Below the pieces are notes generated by a model, which saw nothing but the letters and a program-made list of their open reading frames with translations, did no database searches and was not told where the DNA came from. Shown here piece by piece: positions 9,334-17,546 of a DNA stretch of 64,000 bases. The DNA is from Pseudomonas arsenicoxydans. Lineage in GTDB: Bacteria; Pseudomonadota; Gammaproteobacteria; Pseudomonadales; Pseudomonadaceae. The stretch is from positions 2,799,001 through 2,863,000 of the forward strand of contig NZ_LT629705.1 of NCBI RefSeq assembly GCF_900103875.1. Reading direction: 5' to 3'. Within the stretch, counting starts at the first letter, position 1. Each line of letters starts with the position of its first letter. A program made the position numbers and the translations under genes.

Positions 9334-9432
9334 ATCAAAAGATCGCAGCCTCGTTGCACTCGACAGCTCCTACAGGTTTGCGCATAACCCTTGTAGGAGC
9401 TGTCGAGTGCAACGAGGCTGCGATCTTTTGAT
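9334..9432. repeat. 41-bp perfect inverted repeat between convergent genes
   Basis: Arms 9334-9374 and 9392-9432 are perfectly complementary around a 17-base loop. The arm begins ATCAAAAGATCGCAGCCTCG. The same arm sequence occurs three more times near 13.8-14.0 kb, so it is a dispersed repeat family. It sits between two stop codons and ends in TTTT on both strands, so it could end transcription in both directions. Confidence 0.92.
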
Positions 9433-9433
9433 C

Positions 9434-10024
9434 TTAAGCTGGCGCGTGCTCTTCCATCGCCGCCTTGTAGATCGAGTGTTTAGGCTGAGCAAACAAGCGC
9501 TCCATCATCGGTTCGAAGAAACTCAGCGGTAACGTCTCATACGCTGGATCAAACGCCGCCGCATCGTACTTGGCACAGAACTCAATGGTCGCCTGATATT
9601 GCGGATGCCCGCTGAATTGCTCGCGCAGATGCCGGTCCATCCCCAGGTGATGGAAGAAATAATAGCCCTGGAAGATCCCATGCTTCTCCACCATCCACAG
9701 GTTCTCGGCGCTGACGAATGGCTTGAGGATCGCCGCGGCAATGTCTGGATGGTTGTAGGAGCCCAGCGTGTCGCCGATGTCGTGCAGCAGCGCGCAGACC
9801 ACATATTCTTCATCACGGCCATCGCGCCAGGCACGGCTGGCGGTTTGCAGGGAATGGGTCAGGCGATCAACCGGGAAGCCGCCAAAATCACCCTCCAGCA
9901 ATTTCAGGTGCGTCACGATCCGTGTCGGTAGTTGCTTCGCGTAGGCACTGAAGTCCGCGGCGATGATCGCCCAGTCTTCCTGCGTGCCATCCTGCATGTG
10001 GGTGAAACGAGCGCTGGCATTCAT
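9434..10024 (-). CDS. HD-domain protein (possible metal-dependent phosphohydrolase or oxygenase)
   Basis: A 196-residue soluble protein with an HD-domain pattern: a first His (LTHSLQTA near 58), then CALLHDIGD near 78-86, and further His residues (NHPD, EKHG, FFHHLG). The closest families I can name are HD hydrolases and the di-iron PhnZ-like oxygenases, which share this arrangement. The substrate is unknown. ATG start has GAGG seven bases before. Its stop codon is immediately next to the long inverted repeat that separates it from the LpxH-like gene. Confidence 0.75.
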   Translation of the reverse strand: MNASARFTHMQDGTQEDWAIIAADFSAYAKQLPTRIVTHLKLLEGDFGGFPVDRLTHSLQTASRAWRDGRDEEYVVCALLHDIGDTLGSYNHPDIAAAILKPFVSAENLWMVEKHGIFQGYYFFHHLGMDRHLREQFSGHPQYQATIEFCAKYDAAAFDPAYETLPLSFFEPMMERLFAQPKHSIYKAAMEEHAPA

Positions 10025-10119
10025 CAGCTATCCTCTTGTTCTGAGCGAAAGGGACATTTTGAGTGTAGAGCTTGGATCCAATTTTGCACTGGCCACGCAG
10101 GACGCTGACTCGGGGGAAC

Positions 10120-10431
10120 CTAGAACGGCACCCGACCCAGCACCATGTCGCGGTACATGACGAAGTCGCCGAGCAGGCTGTAAAGAGGGTGCTGAAAGGT
10201 CGCCGGGCGGTTCTTCTCGAAGAAGAAATGGCCGAGCCAGGCAAAGCTGTAACCCGCCAGCGGCAAGGCGAGCAACATCAGCCATGCGCCTTTGCCAATA
10301 GCCAATGCCAGAATGAAGATGACCAGGCTGGTACCGACAAAATGCAATCGTCGACAAGTGCTGTTGCTGTGTTCGCTGAGGTAGTACGGGTAAAACTCAG
10401 CGAAACTGTTGAAACGTCTGATGTTTTCCAC
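10120..10431 (-). CDS. Mpo1-like (DUF962) membrane protein
   Basis: About 103 residues from GTG 10431 (ENIRRFNSFAEFYPYYLSEH...). The N-terminal YPYYLSEH and the later HFVGT and WLGHFFFEKNRPATFQHP stretches are the signature of the DUF962/Mpo1 family; yeast Mpo1 is an Fe-dependent dioxygenase of fatty-acid alpha-oxidation. Three hydrophobic segments fit the usual membrane location. A longer reading with a TTG start at 10506 is possible but its first 25 residues do not look like the family. His residues needed for iron binding appear present. Confidence 0.75.
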   Translation of the reverse strand: MENIRRFNSFAEFYPYYLSEHSNSTCRRLHFVGTSLVIFILALAIGKGAWLMLLALPLAGYSFAWLGHFFFEKNRPATFQHPLYSLLGDFVMYRDMVLGRVPF

Positions 10432-10594
10432 GACTGCGATCTCTGTGGTTGTTGTTCTGATTGCAAGTTGTTCTGCGGGTAGCTTATTTGAGTCTAGAGT
10501 GATCAATGGCGTCAGCCAGTGACAATAGGCGCCACTTTAGTATCCTTCGAAAACTTGCCGCGTTAGACGGCTCACCACGTAGTAAGTAAACGCC

Positions 10595-11656
10595 ATGAGC
10601 GAACGAACGACTTCTGCAAGCTGGGCGATGGGGATTGTCAAAGCACTGGAGATGGACGGCCTGGATTGTCGGGTTCTGTTCAAGCAGCTGGGGCTCGACT
10701 ACGCGGCACTGGATGACCCCGATGCGCGCTTCCCGCAAGACTCCATGACACGACTGTGGCAGCGCGCGGTCGAGCTGTCCGGCAACCCCGCAATCGGCCT
10801 GAACATGGGCAAAGTGGTGCGCCCGGCGTCCTTTCATGTCGCCGGTTACGCGCTGATGTCCAGCCGGACCCTGGCCGAAGGCTTTCAACGACTGGTGCGC
10901 TATCAACGGATCATTGCCGAAAGTGCTGACCTGAGCTTCCGGTTGCTGGATGAAGGGTATGCGCTGATTCTGACGGTCCATGGCGACCATCTGCCGCCGA
11001 CCCGACAAAGTGCCGAAGCATCGCTGGCCTGTGCGTTGGCGCTGTGTGGCTGGTTGACCGGGCGCACGCTGCAGCCGCGAAAAGTGCTGGTGCAGGGCGA
11101 TCAGCCGAGCAATCTAGAACCCTACAAACTAGCGTTCCATGCGCCGTTGGTGTTCAACGCGCCTTATGACGCGTTGATCTTCGAACGCGCCGACATGGAG
11201 GCGCCGCTACCGACCGCCAACGAGGCGATGGCGTTGCTGCATGACCGGTTTGCCGGTGAGTATCTGGCGCGGTTTTCAGAGAGTCGGGTGACCCACAAGG
11301 CGCGGCAGGTGCTGTGCCGTTTGCTGCCCCAGGGCGAGCCCAAGCGCGACACCGTGGCGCAGACGCTGCACTTGTCGCAACGGACCCTGCAGCGACGCTT
11401 GCAGGAAGAAGGCACGAGTTTTCAGACGTTGCTGGACGACACGCGACGCGAACTGGCCGAGCAATACCTGGCGCAGCCAACCATGACGCTGCTGGAAATT
11501 GCCTACCTGTTGGGGTTTGCCGACCCGAGCAATTTCTTCCGCGCCTTTCGCCGCTGGTTCGACGCCACGCCCGGCGAGTACCGGGCGCGGCTGATGGAAA
11601 CGCCCGCGCCTGTCAGTGGCGCCAGAACGCAGGAATGCACAGAACAAACACCGTAA
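10595..11656 (+). CDS. AraC family regulator with arabinose-binding-like sensor domain (OruR type)
   Basis: A 353-residue regulator. Residues about 20-205 match the large ligand-binding domain seen in OruR/ArgR-like AraC proteins (PASFHVAGYALMSSRTLAEG), and residues about 235-335 carry the AraC DNA-binding domain (DTVAQTLHLSQRTLQRRLQE and LLEIAYLLGFADPSNFFRAF). The inducer cannot be deduced. The 3' end overlaps the convergent trkH gene by 44 bases. The upstream neighbour is divergent, so it probably has its own promoter in the 160-base gap. Confidence 0.87.
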   Translation: MSERTTSASWAMGIVKALEMDGLDCRVLFKQLGLDYAALDDPDARFPQDSMTRLWQRAVELSGNPAIGLNMGKVVRPASFHVAGYALMSSRTLAEGFQRLVRYQRIIAESADLSFRLLDEGYALILTVHGDHLPPTRQSAEASLACALALCGWLTGRTLQPRKVLVQGDQPSNLEPYKLAFHAPLVFNAPYDALIFERADMEAPLPTANEAMALLHDRFAGEYLARFSESRVTHKARQVLCRLLPQGEPKRDTVAQTLHLSQRTLQRRLQEEGTSFQTLLDDTRRELAEQYLAQPTMTLLEIAYLLGFADPSNFFRAFRRWFDATPGEYRARLMETPAPVSGARTQECTEQTP

Positions 11657-13067
11657 TGATCTCCAGTCGTCCCAGCAGCATGCCGAACGAGAGAATCCAC
11701 TTGGCGGCGTCCGGCAGGGTGGCGAAGTTGCCCGCCGGGCCGATGGTTTCGCCCAGGCCCGGACCCACGCCGGAGACGGTACTGGCTGCGCCGGTCAGGG
11801 CGGTCATCCAGTCCACGCCGAGCAGCGACAGCAGCAATGCGATCACGCAAATGGTGATGGCGAAGAAGAACGAAAACGTCAGGATCGAACGCACGATTTC
11901 TTCGTCGAGACGGTGGCCGTTGTACTTCTGCTTGATCACCGCGCGTGGGTGAATCAGCTGATTAAGGTTGGCCTTGAGCAGAATATAGGCAACCTGGAAG
12001 CGGAAAATTTTGATCCCGCCGGCCGTCGAGCCCGAGCAACCTCCGACAAAGCCCAGATAGAAAAACAGCATCAGCGAGAAATTGCCCCAGAGGCTGTAGT
12101 CCCCCAGTGCAAAACCGGTGGTGGTCACCACCGACGTCACGTTCAGGGCCACATGGCGCAGGGCCTCGAGCCAGTGCAGTTTGGTGGTCCACCAATACCA
12201 GGTCCCCAGCACCAGCCAGGTCACCAGCAACATGCCGAGCAAACCTTGAACTTGCTGGTCCTTGATCAGTGCCCGACGGTTACCGCGCAAGGTCGCCACA
12301 TACAGGGTGAACGGCAGGCTGCCGAGGATCATGATGACGATCGCCACCCAGTGCACCGCCGGTTGTGTCCACTTCGCCAGTGACTGGTCGGACGTGGAGA
12401 ATCCACCGGTGGAAATCGCTGACATGGCGTGGTTGATCGCATCGAACGGACTCATCCCGGCCCACCAGAGCGCGAGGCTGCCCAGAACGGTAATGCCGAC
12501 ATAGGCCGCCACGATCAGGCGCGCCACCATGTGCGAACGGGGCATGATTTTTTCGGAACGGTCCGACGACTCCGTCTGAAACAGCCGCATGCCACCGATG
12601 CGCAGCAACGGCAGAATCGCGACCGCCATGCCGATGAAGCCGATGCCGCCGATCCAGTGCAGTAGCGAACGCCACATCAGGATGCCGGGGGACATGGTGT
12701 CCAGGCCCGTGAGCACCGTCGACCCGGTGGCGGTAATGCCGGACATGCTTTCGAAGAACGAGTCGGTGTAGCTGATGCGCTGAGTCAGCAGAAAGGGCAG
12801 CGCAGCGAAGATGCACACCACCACCCAGCTGCTGACGGTCAGCAAATACATGTCTCGTGGACGCAGGTGTACATGTTCCGGGCGACCGGGGATGACCAGT
12901 GCAAGGCCGGCGACAAAGGTAATCATGCTCGCCCAGAGGAACGATGGCAGGTCGCTGGTGCGGTCGAAAATCACCAGCGTGGCCATGGGCACGACCATGG
13001 CGATGGCCAGCGTGATCAGGAAGATGCCGATGATGAAACCAATAGTCCGTAAGGTCGGCAACGCCAT
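11613..13067 (-). CDS. trkH: Trk potassium uptake channel subunit TrkH
   Basis: A 484-residue inner-membrane channel protein with multiple hydrophobic helices and the pore-loop pattern of the TrkH/KtrB family (GITATGSTVLTGLD, SAISTGGFSTSD, TTTGFALGDYSLW, STVSGVGPGLGETIGP), one loop per repeated unit, each with the selectivity-filter glycine. It moves K+ with the NAD-binding partner TrkA, which is not in the window. ATG 13067 gives the usual length; the open frame upstream to 13166 lacks a ribosome site. Divergent from the nitroreductase gene. Confidence 0.93.
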   Translation of the reverse strand: MALPTLRTIGFIIGIFLITLAIAMVVPMATLVIFDRTSDLPSFLWASMITFVAGLALVIPGRPEHVHLRPRDMYLLTVSSWVVVCIFAALPFLLTQRISYTDSFFESMSGITATGSTVLTGLDTMSPGILMWRSLLHWIGGIGFIGMAVAILPLLRIGGMRLFQTESSDRSEKIMPRSHMVARLIVAAYVGITVLGSLALWWAGMSPFDAINHAMSAISTGGFSTSDQSLAKWTQPAVHWVAIVIMILGSLPFTLYVATLRGNRRALIKDQQVQGLLGMLLVTWLVLGTWYWWTTKLHWLEALRHVALNVTSVVTTTGFALGDYSLWGNFSLMLFFYLGFVGGCSGSTAGGIKIFRFQVAYILLKANLNQLIHPRAVIKQKYNGHRLDEEIVRSILTFSFFFAITICVIALLLSLLGVDWMTALTGAASTVSGVGPGLGETIGPAGNFATLPDAAKWILSFGMLLGRLEIITVFVLCIPAFWRH

Positions 13068-13189
13068 GAAGTCCGCTCGGGCTGATAATGGGAAGGGCGC
13101 CATTCTACCCGTGGGGCCTGCTATGTAAACCGGCACTCCCGAGGTGGTTACCGCTAGAATAGCCAAACATTTTTTACAGGAGGTGGCCG

Positions 13190-13756
13190 ATGCAGGCTCT
13201 CGACGCTTTGCTCAACCGTGTTTCCGTTCCACGACTGATCGACCCGGCACCCACCGCGGAACAACGCGAAGTGCTGTTCGCCGCCGCGATGCGCGCACCC
13301 GACCACGGCCACTTGCAGCCTTGGCGCTTCCTGACAGTCGAAGGCGCGGCGCGTGAGCAAATGGGCGAGTTGCTGGCTGAAGCGGCGAAGCTGCAGGACA
13401 GCGACGTGTCGGAAGCGGCGCTGGACAAGGCGCGTAACGGTCCATTGCGCGCGCCGTTGGTGGTGGTGGTGATCGCGCGGTTGCAGGATCACATCAAGTA
13501 TCCGAAGTCCGAGCAGTTGCTGGCAGCGGGGTGTGCGGCTCACGGGATTTTGCTGGCTGCGTATGCGCAAGGCATTGGCGCGGTGTGGCGCACAGGTGAT
13601 CTGGCCTATTCGGCGCATGTTGCCAAAAGGTTGGGGCTGGCGGACGGTGAGCAGGTCATCGCGTTTCTCTATCTCGGCACGCCGCAGAAAGAACCGCGCG
13701 TAGCGGAGAAGGTCAATCTGGCCGAATTCGTCAGCGCATGGCCAGGCAAGGGCTGA
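13190..13756 (+). CDS. Nitroreductase family protein (YdjA-like)
   Basis: A 188-residue FMN-dependent oxidoreductase. Family features are RAPDHGHLQPWRFL near residues 35-48 (phosphate and flavin binding), AAGCAAHGILLAAYAQGIGAV near 112-132 and YLGTPQKEP near 161-169. It matches the short YdjA-like branch in length. AGGAGG precedes the ATG at 9 bases. The last 29 codons and the following repeat arm are duplicated just downstream (see 13821-13929). Confidence 0.9.
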   Translation: MQALDALLNRVSVPRLIDPAPTAEQREVLFAAAMRAPDHGHLQPWRFLTVEGAAREQMGELLAEAAKLQDSDVSEAALDKARNGPLRAPLVVVVIARLQDHIKYPKSEQLLAAGCAAHGILLAAYAQGIGAVWRTGDLAYSAHVAKRLGLADGEQVIAFLYLGTPQKEPRVAEKVNLAEFVSAWPGKG

Positions 13757-13763
13757 AGATCAA

Positions 13764-13800
13764 GAGATCGCAGCCTCGTTGCACTCGACAGCTCCTACAG
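13764..13800 (+). repeat. Single arm of the GATCGCAGCCTCGTTGCACT repeat
   Basis: An unpaired arm, identical over about 34 bases to the arms of the 9334-9432 hairpin, just after the nitroreductase stop. It belongs to the first copy of the duplicated segment and has no inverted partner before the second copy begins. Confidence 0.85.
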
Positions 13801-13820
13801 AGGGCGTGCAGCCCTTGTCC

Positions 13821-13929
13821 TATATCGGCACGCCGCAGAAAGAACCGCGCGTGGCGTTCGTCAGCGCATGGCCAGGTAAGGGCTGAAGATCAAGAGATCG
13901 CAGCCTCGTTGCACTCGACAGCTCCTACA
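13821..13929 (+). pseudogene. Duplicated 3' fragment of the nitroreductase gene plus repeat arm
   Basis: This segment repeats 13670-13799 (end of the nitroreductase gene, its stop codon and the repeat arm). It differs by a 21-base deletion (seven codons, in frame) and a few point changes; TATCTCGGCACGCC became TATATCGGCACGCC. It has no start codon or ribosome site, so it is a dead fragment. It suggests a short tandem duplication mediated by the repeat arms. Confidence 0.85.
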
Positions 13930-13984
13930 AGGGCTATGCGTCCCTCTGTAGGAGCTGTCGAGTGCAACGAGGCTGCGATCTTTT
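13895..13984. repeat. Inverted repeat pair of the GATCGCAGCCTCG family
   Basis: Left arm 13895-13928 and right arm 13947-13984 form a long hairpin of the same family as 9334-9432, with an 18-base loop. It lies between the nitroreductase fragment and the convergent sensor-kinase gene and ends in TTTT, so it may act as a transcription stop. Confidence 0.9.
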
Positions 13985-13999
13985 AGCATCACCACTGCA

Positions 14000-15340
14000 C
14001 TAGGGTTGAACCACCGCCCCCGGCACCAACGGTAATTCCAGGCTGGCGATGAACCCGCCATCCGGGTGATTGGCCAGCACCAGGCTCCCGCCGTGGCGCT
14101 CTGCCGCCCGGCGCGCAATCGCCAATCCAAGGCCATGTCCGGGTGCTGTTTGCCCGGGAGCGCGGTAGAACGGCTCGCCCAACTGACTCAAGTGCCCGGC
14201 ATCGACACCCGGCCCATGGTCACGCACGCTGACCACGATCCGCTCGCCCTGACGCACCGCCTGCATTTCAATCGCCTGACCCACCGGGTTGAATCGCTGA
14301 GCGTTGCGCAGCAGGTTATCCACGGCGCGTTCGATCATCGTCGGCCAACCCTTGAGGTTCAGCTGCGGTTCGGCCTCGAGGTGTACGTTTTGCTCCGGCG
14401 AACCCAATTGCGCATCCTTTTGCAGGGTGTTGAGCAGGGCATTGAGATCAACGTCTTCGGCGCTGGCGTTGTCGGCATCGACTCGCGCCAACACCAGAAT
14501 TTCACTGATCAACGCTTCCAGCCGATCACACTCGCGCGTCAGGCGCGGTGCCAGTTTTTCCCGTTCCTCGGGCGTGGCCCGTTCGGCCAGTGCCAGCGCT
14601 ATGCGCAGTCGGGCGAGAGGGGAGCGCAATTCGTGGGAAACGTCGCGCAGTAATTGCCGCTGGCTACCGATCAAACTTTGCAGGCGCGCACCCATGCGGT
14701 TGAAGTCGTTGGCCAGCACGCCAAATTCATCGCGGCGGTTGGCCAGTTTCACCAGGCTGTTCTGCTGATAGGTGGTTTGCCCCAAATCATGCACCGCGCC
14801 GCGCAAGCGACTCAGCGGTCGGGTGATGGACAAGGTGACGAACAGGCTGAAAAGGGTCAGCACCACCAATGCAATACCCAATGCGCTCAACGGCCAGAGC
14901 AGGCTTTCGCGGTGCCAGGCGTCCAGTTCCGGGTGTGGAATGCGGTAGATCAGCAGGTAGGTGTCGCCGGTTTTGTCACTGGTGTATTCGGCGGTCAGGC
15001 GCCGCCACGGCAGGCGCCGGTCGTCATTGTTCTGTCGTGCTTCGAAGGCTGCCGCACGACGGGGGAATGTGCCGCGCACCACGGGATCGCCGCTCTCGTT
15101 AAGCACTTGAACGTCGATGTGATATTGGCGTTTGCGCTGTTCCAGAATGTCCTGGGCCGCTTCCTCGCCCTGAGATTCGTAGGTTTGCGTCCACTGTTCG
15201 GCCAGGTTGTTGAGGCCCGGGTGGCGACTGAGTATCCACGCGTCCTGGTTAAGCATGTGCCCGAGCAGAATGGACAATCCCGCAACCAGAGCGATGGCCA
15301 GCCAGAAGCTGGCCAGAATACGCCAGAACAATGAGCGCAC
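14000..15340 (-). CDS. Sensor histidine kinase, CpxA-like
   Basis: About 446 residues. Two membrane helices (about 5-27 and 150-172) flank a periplasmic sensor part. They are followed by HAMP (about 172-225), HisKA with the phosphorylated His in RDVSHELRSPLARLR, and an ATPase domain with N (DNLLRNAQRF), DHGPGVD and GHGLGLAIARR boxes. Gene order with the response regulator and Spy-like gene matches the Pseudomonas Cpx locus. I prefer GTG 15340, preceded by GAGGA at six bases; GTG 15361 is an alternative. An 11-base-pair hairpin separates it from the Spy-like gene, so it may be expressed at a lower level. Confidence 0.88.
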   Translation of the reverse strand: MRSLFWRILASFWLAIALVAGLSILLGHMLNQDAWILSRHPGLNNLAEQWTQTYESQGEEAAQDILEQRKRQYHIDVQVLNESGDPVVRGTFPRRAAAFEARQNNDDRRLPWRRLTAEYTSDKTGDTYLLIYRIPHPELDAWHRESLLWPLSALGIALVVLTLFSLFVTLSITRPLSRLRGAVHDLGQTTYQQNSLVKLANRRDEFGVLANDFNRMGARLQSLIGSQRQLLRDVSHELRSPLARLRIALALAERATPEEREKLAPRLTRECDRLEALISEILVLARVDADNASAEDVDLNALLNTLQKDAQLGSPEQNVHLEAEPQLNLKGWPTMIERAVDNLLRNAQRFNPVGQAIEMQAVRQGERIVVSVRDHGPGVDAGHLSQLGEPFYRAPGQTAPGHGLGLAIARRAAERHGGSLVLANHPDGGFIASLELPLVPGAVVQP

Positions 15341-15409
15341 AGGAAATCCTCGAACAATCACAGATCAGTGTGGAAGCGGCATCGCCGCTCCCGCATTGGA
15401 ACAGATGGC

Positions 15410-15441
15410 AAAAGGACCCGACGGGTTTAGCCGTCGGGTCC
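15410..15441 (-). terminator. Hairpin with U-run between the Spy-like and kinase genes
   Basis: Perfect 11-base arms GGACCCGACGG / CCGTCGGGTCC (15414-15424 and 15431-15441) with a 6-base loop, followed on the minus strand by TTTT. It has the shape of a terminator or attenuator inside the operon, separating cpxR and the Spy-like gene from the kinase gene. Confidence 0.75.
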
Positions 15442-15453
15442 GGGGTTAGCGCA

Positions 15454-15912
15454 TTATTGCGCTTTTGGCTGTTGCTGCTGTTGCTGCGCTTTCCAGGCCT
15501 TGAACTCAGCCCATTCGGCGCGACGCTCAGCCTGTTTTTTCTGGATCTCGTCGAATTTCTTCTGTTGATCCGGTTTCAGCAGGGCGCGCACATCGGCTTC
15601 GGCTTTCTTGTGGTTGGCGGCCATTTCGTCTTTCATGGCTTTCTGGTCGGCTGGCGATAGTTTTTCCAGGTATTTTTCGACCAGTTGCTTACGCTCGTGC
15701 ATCTGCTCGCCCATGATCTTGCGGATCTGGTCGCGCTGTTCGCGGCTCAGGTCGAGCTGGCTGTACGGGCCTTTGCCGTGCATGCCGTGCATCTGACCGC
15801 CGTGGTGCGAACCGTCCATCGGGCCACCCATCGGGCCGGCACCTTCAGGCGAAGCCATGGCAATGGTCGGCAGAGCGGCAGCGAACATCAGAGCGATAAG
15901 AGTCTTGCGCAT
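15454..15912 (-). CDS. Spy/CpxP-like periplasmic protein (LTXXQ type)
   Basis: A 152-residue exported protein. Residues 1-21 are a clean signal peptide ending AMA. Then follow a Gly/Met/His-rich stretch (about 25-50) and a helical part with LDLSREQRDQIRKIM near 52-67 and KLSPADQKAMKDEM, which are Spy/CpxP-type LTXXQ-like repeats, and a Gln-rich tail. Such proteins bind misfolded periplasmic proteins or metals, and CpxP inhibits the Cpx sensor. The gene lies between the regulator and sensor genes. The Met/His-rich region might bind copper or zinc (inference). ATG start follows AAGGAG. Confidence 0.85.
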   Translation of the reverse strand: MRKTLIALMFAAALPTIAMASPEGAGPMGGPMDGSHHGGQMHGMHGKGPYSQLDLSREQRDQIRKIMGEQMHERKQLVEKYLEKLSPADQKAMKDEMAANHKKAEADVRALLKPDQQKKFDEIQKKQAERRAEWAEFKAWKAQQQQQQPKAQ

Positions 15913-15994
15913 GGTGTATCTCCTTGTCTCGTTCCCGGTACGTTCCGGATGAGTACAGATTACGAGGATCAAGGTAAGCGGCGGTCAGCGCAGC

Positions 15995-16010
15995 GTAAAG
16001 CTTGGGTAAA
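15995..16010 (+). promoter_or_regulatory. CpxR-box-like direct repeat GTAAA-N6-GTAAA
   Basis: GTAAA at 15995-15999 and 16006-16010. This matches the known CpxR recognition pattern of two GTAAA half-sites a few bases apart. It lies 83 bases before the Spy/CpxP-like start, in the only gap in this part of the locus, where an autoregulated promoter would be expected. Not tested. Confidence 0.5.
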
Positions 16011-16037
16011 GACGATTTCTCGCCGACCTGACAAATC

Positions 16038-16715
16038 TTACAGGCTGTAGTAATAACCGCGGCTACGCAGGGCAATGATGCGCGGACGGCCGTCGGGGTG
16101 CGGGCCGATCTTTTTGCGCAGGTTGCTGACGTGCATGTCCAGGCTGCGGTCGTACAGGGTCAGTTTGCGACCGAGGGCGATTTGCGCCAGTTCCTGCTTG
16201 TCCAGCGGCTCGCCAGGTTGCTTGAGCAGGGCTTCGAGCAGGCGGCTTTCGGAGACGGTGAGGGTGAATTCCTGTTCGTCGATGCTGACCACACCGCGCA
16301 CCGGGCTGAAACACAGGTCGCCCAGTTCGAGCTGGCTCGACACGGCCGCCGGATGACTGCGGCGCAATACGGCGCGCAGACGGGCTGTCAGTTCCCGCGG
16401 GTCGCACGGCTTGGCCAGGTAATCGTCGGCGCCCAGTTCCAGGCCGAGGATGCGATCCAGTGGCTCGCCACGGGCCGAGAGCATCAGCACCGGCAAATCG
16501 GGATGATCGCTGCGCAATTGCTTGAGCAGCTCCAGGCCGCTGCCGTCGGGCAGCATCACGTCCAGCACCACGGCCGCCGGAGACGTTTCGGCCAGCGCAC
16601 GGCGGGCACTCTGGCCGTCGTGACAGGCACGGACCTGAAAGCCTTCCTGGCTCAGCCAACTGCTCAGGAGCTCACACAGCTCCTGGTCATCATCAATTAA
16701 TAACAGCTCGCTCAT
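16038..16715 (-). CDS. cpxR: OmpR-family response regulator, CpxR-like
   Basis: A 225-residue regulator. The receiver domain (1-120) has the acidic pair DDD near residue 8, the phospho-acceptor Asp in VVLDVMLPDGSG near 51, and the conserved Lys in YLAKP near 101. The C-terminal winged helix (about 130-225) has the OmpR-type pattern LYDRSLDMHVSNLRKKIG and IIALRSRGYYY. It starts 7 bases after the coiled-coil membrane protein gene and is upstream of the Spy-like and sensor genes. A CpxR-box-like repeat follows it. The assignment as CpxR rests on gene neighbourhood and family features. Confidence 0.85.
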   Translation of the reverse strand: MSELLLIDDDQELCELLSSWLSQEGFQVRACHDGQSARRALAETSPAAVVLDVMLPDGSGLELLKQLRSDHPDLPVLMLSARGEPLDRILGLELGADDYLAKPCDPRELTARLRAVLRRSHPAAVSSQLELGDLCFSPVRGVVSIDEQEFTLTVSESRLLEALLKQPGEPLDKQELAQIALGRKLTLYDRSLDMHVSNLRKKIGPHPDGRPRIIALRSRGYYYSL

Positions 16716-16722
16716 GACTCAC

Positions 16723-17136
16723 TCAATTTAGCCATTGCCTACGTTTTCTCGTGGCACCGCTGGCGAAGATACCGCAGAGCAGTGCCAAAAGCGCAACTGC
16801 GGCGCCAATGACGAACCATTGCTGTTGATCGGTCAGCAGGCGTGGCAGCGGGTTGCTGGCCTGGGTTTCCTTGAGTTGCAGCTTGAGGCGCTGATTCTCT
16901 TGGCGCAACCGGGTCAGTTGAGCGCTTTCACGTTCGTTATCGGTATTTTGCAGTTGTTTGCTCAGTTCTTCTCGTTGCTGTTCGCTCACCTTCAAGCGTT
17001 GTTGCAACTCGGTGATCTGGCTGCCGGCGCTCAATGACAACGGCGTCGAACCGGCGCCCTCGGCGCGTTCCTCACCGTGGGCAGGGGCCACAATCGACAA
17101 CGTCACCAACATCAGACACAACGGACCTTTGCGCAT
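16723..17136 (-). CDS. Exported coiled-coil membrane protein (YgiM-like anchor without SH3 domain)
   Basis: A 137-residue protein. Signal peptide (about 1-22), a Gln/Glu-rich coiled coil (about 43-95, ITELQQRLKVSEQQREELSK onward) and a C-terminal transmembrane helix (about 107-128) with a basic cytoplasmic tail. The coiled coil plus tail anchor resembles the C-terminal half of YgiM-type 'SH3 and anchor' proteins, but no SH3 domain is present. Co-directional with cpxR with a 7-base gap, so it may feed the envelope-stress system. ATG 17136 has CAGGAG before it. Confidence 0.65.
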   Translation of the reverse strand: MRKGPLCLMLVTLSIVAPAHGEERAEGAGSTPLSLSAGSQITELQQRLKVSEQQREELSKQLQNTDNERESAQLTRLRQENQRLKLQLKETQASNPLPRLLTDQQQWFVIGAAVALLALLCGIFASGATRKRRQWLN

Positions 17137-17245
17137 CGCCACTCCTGATTCCAATACGAGTATTGGGCAGGTTGTCGGCAGTCAAACGAGAATAATGAGC
17201 GTTGAGAGCGCGATGAACCGACAAGGTTCACCGCGAGACAGGACT

Positions 17246-17545
17246 TTATGGCAGGACTTGCTTGAACGGCTTGACCGAAACGTTGGCGTAGACGCCTGCG
17301 GCGATGTAAGGATCCGCATCTGCCCAAGCTTGTGCCGCGCTCAGGGAATCGAACTCGGCGACGATCAGGCTGCCGGTGAAACCCGCAGCGCCCGGATCAT
17401 TGCTGTCGACCGCCGGGTGCGGACCGGCCAACACGATACGCCCTTCGCCCTTGAGCACTTGCAGGCGCTCAAGGTGTGCAGGCCGTGCGGCCAGGCGGGC
17501 TTGGAGGGAGTCGGCAACGTCTGTGGCAATGATTGCGTAAAGCAT
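17246..17545 (-). CDS. yciI: YciI family protein
   Basis: A 99-residue protein of the YciI fold (MLYAIIATD..., then [22 protein letters not shown] with the conserved His, and DPYIAAGVY with the conserved Asp-Pro). The fold is ferredoxin-like, with a putative His-Asp active site; the natural substrate is not known. It begins one base after the yciB stop codon and is clearly in the same operon, as in many gamma-proteobacteria. Confidence 0.9.
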   Translation of the reverse strand: MLYAIIATDVADSLQARLAARPAHLERLQVLKGEGRIVLAGPHPAVDSNDPGAAGFTGSLIVAEFDSLSAAQAWADADPYIAAGVYANVSVKPFKQVLP

Positions 17546-17546
17546 G

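Noticed and set aside
11613..13166. Longer TrkH with 33 extra N-terminal residues
   Set aside because: The extension has no ribosome site and ATG 13067 gives the normal TrkH length of 484.
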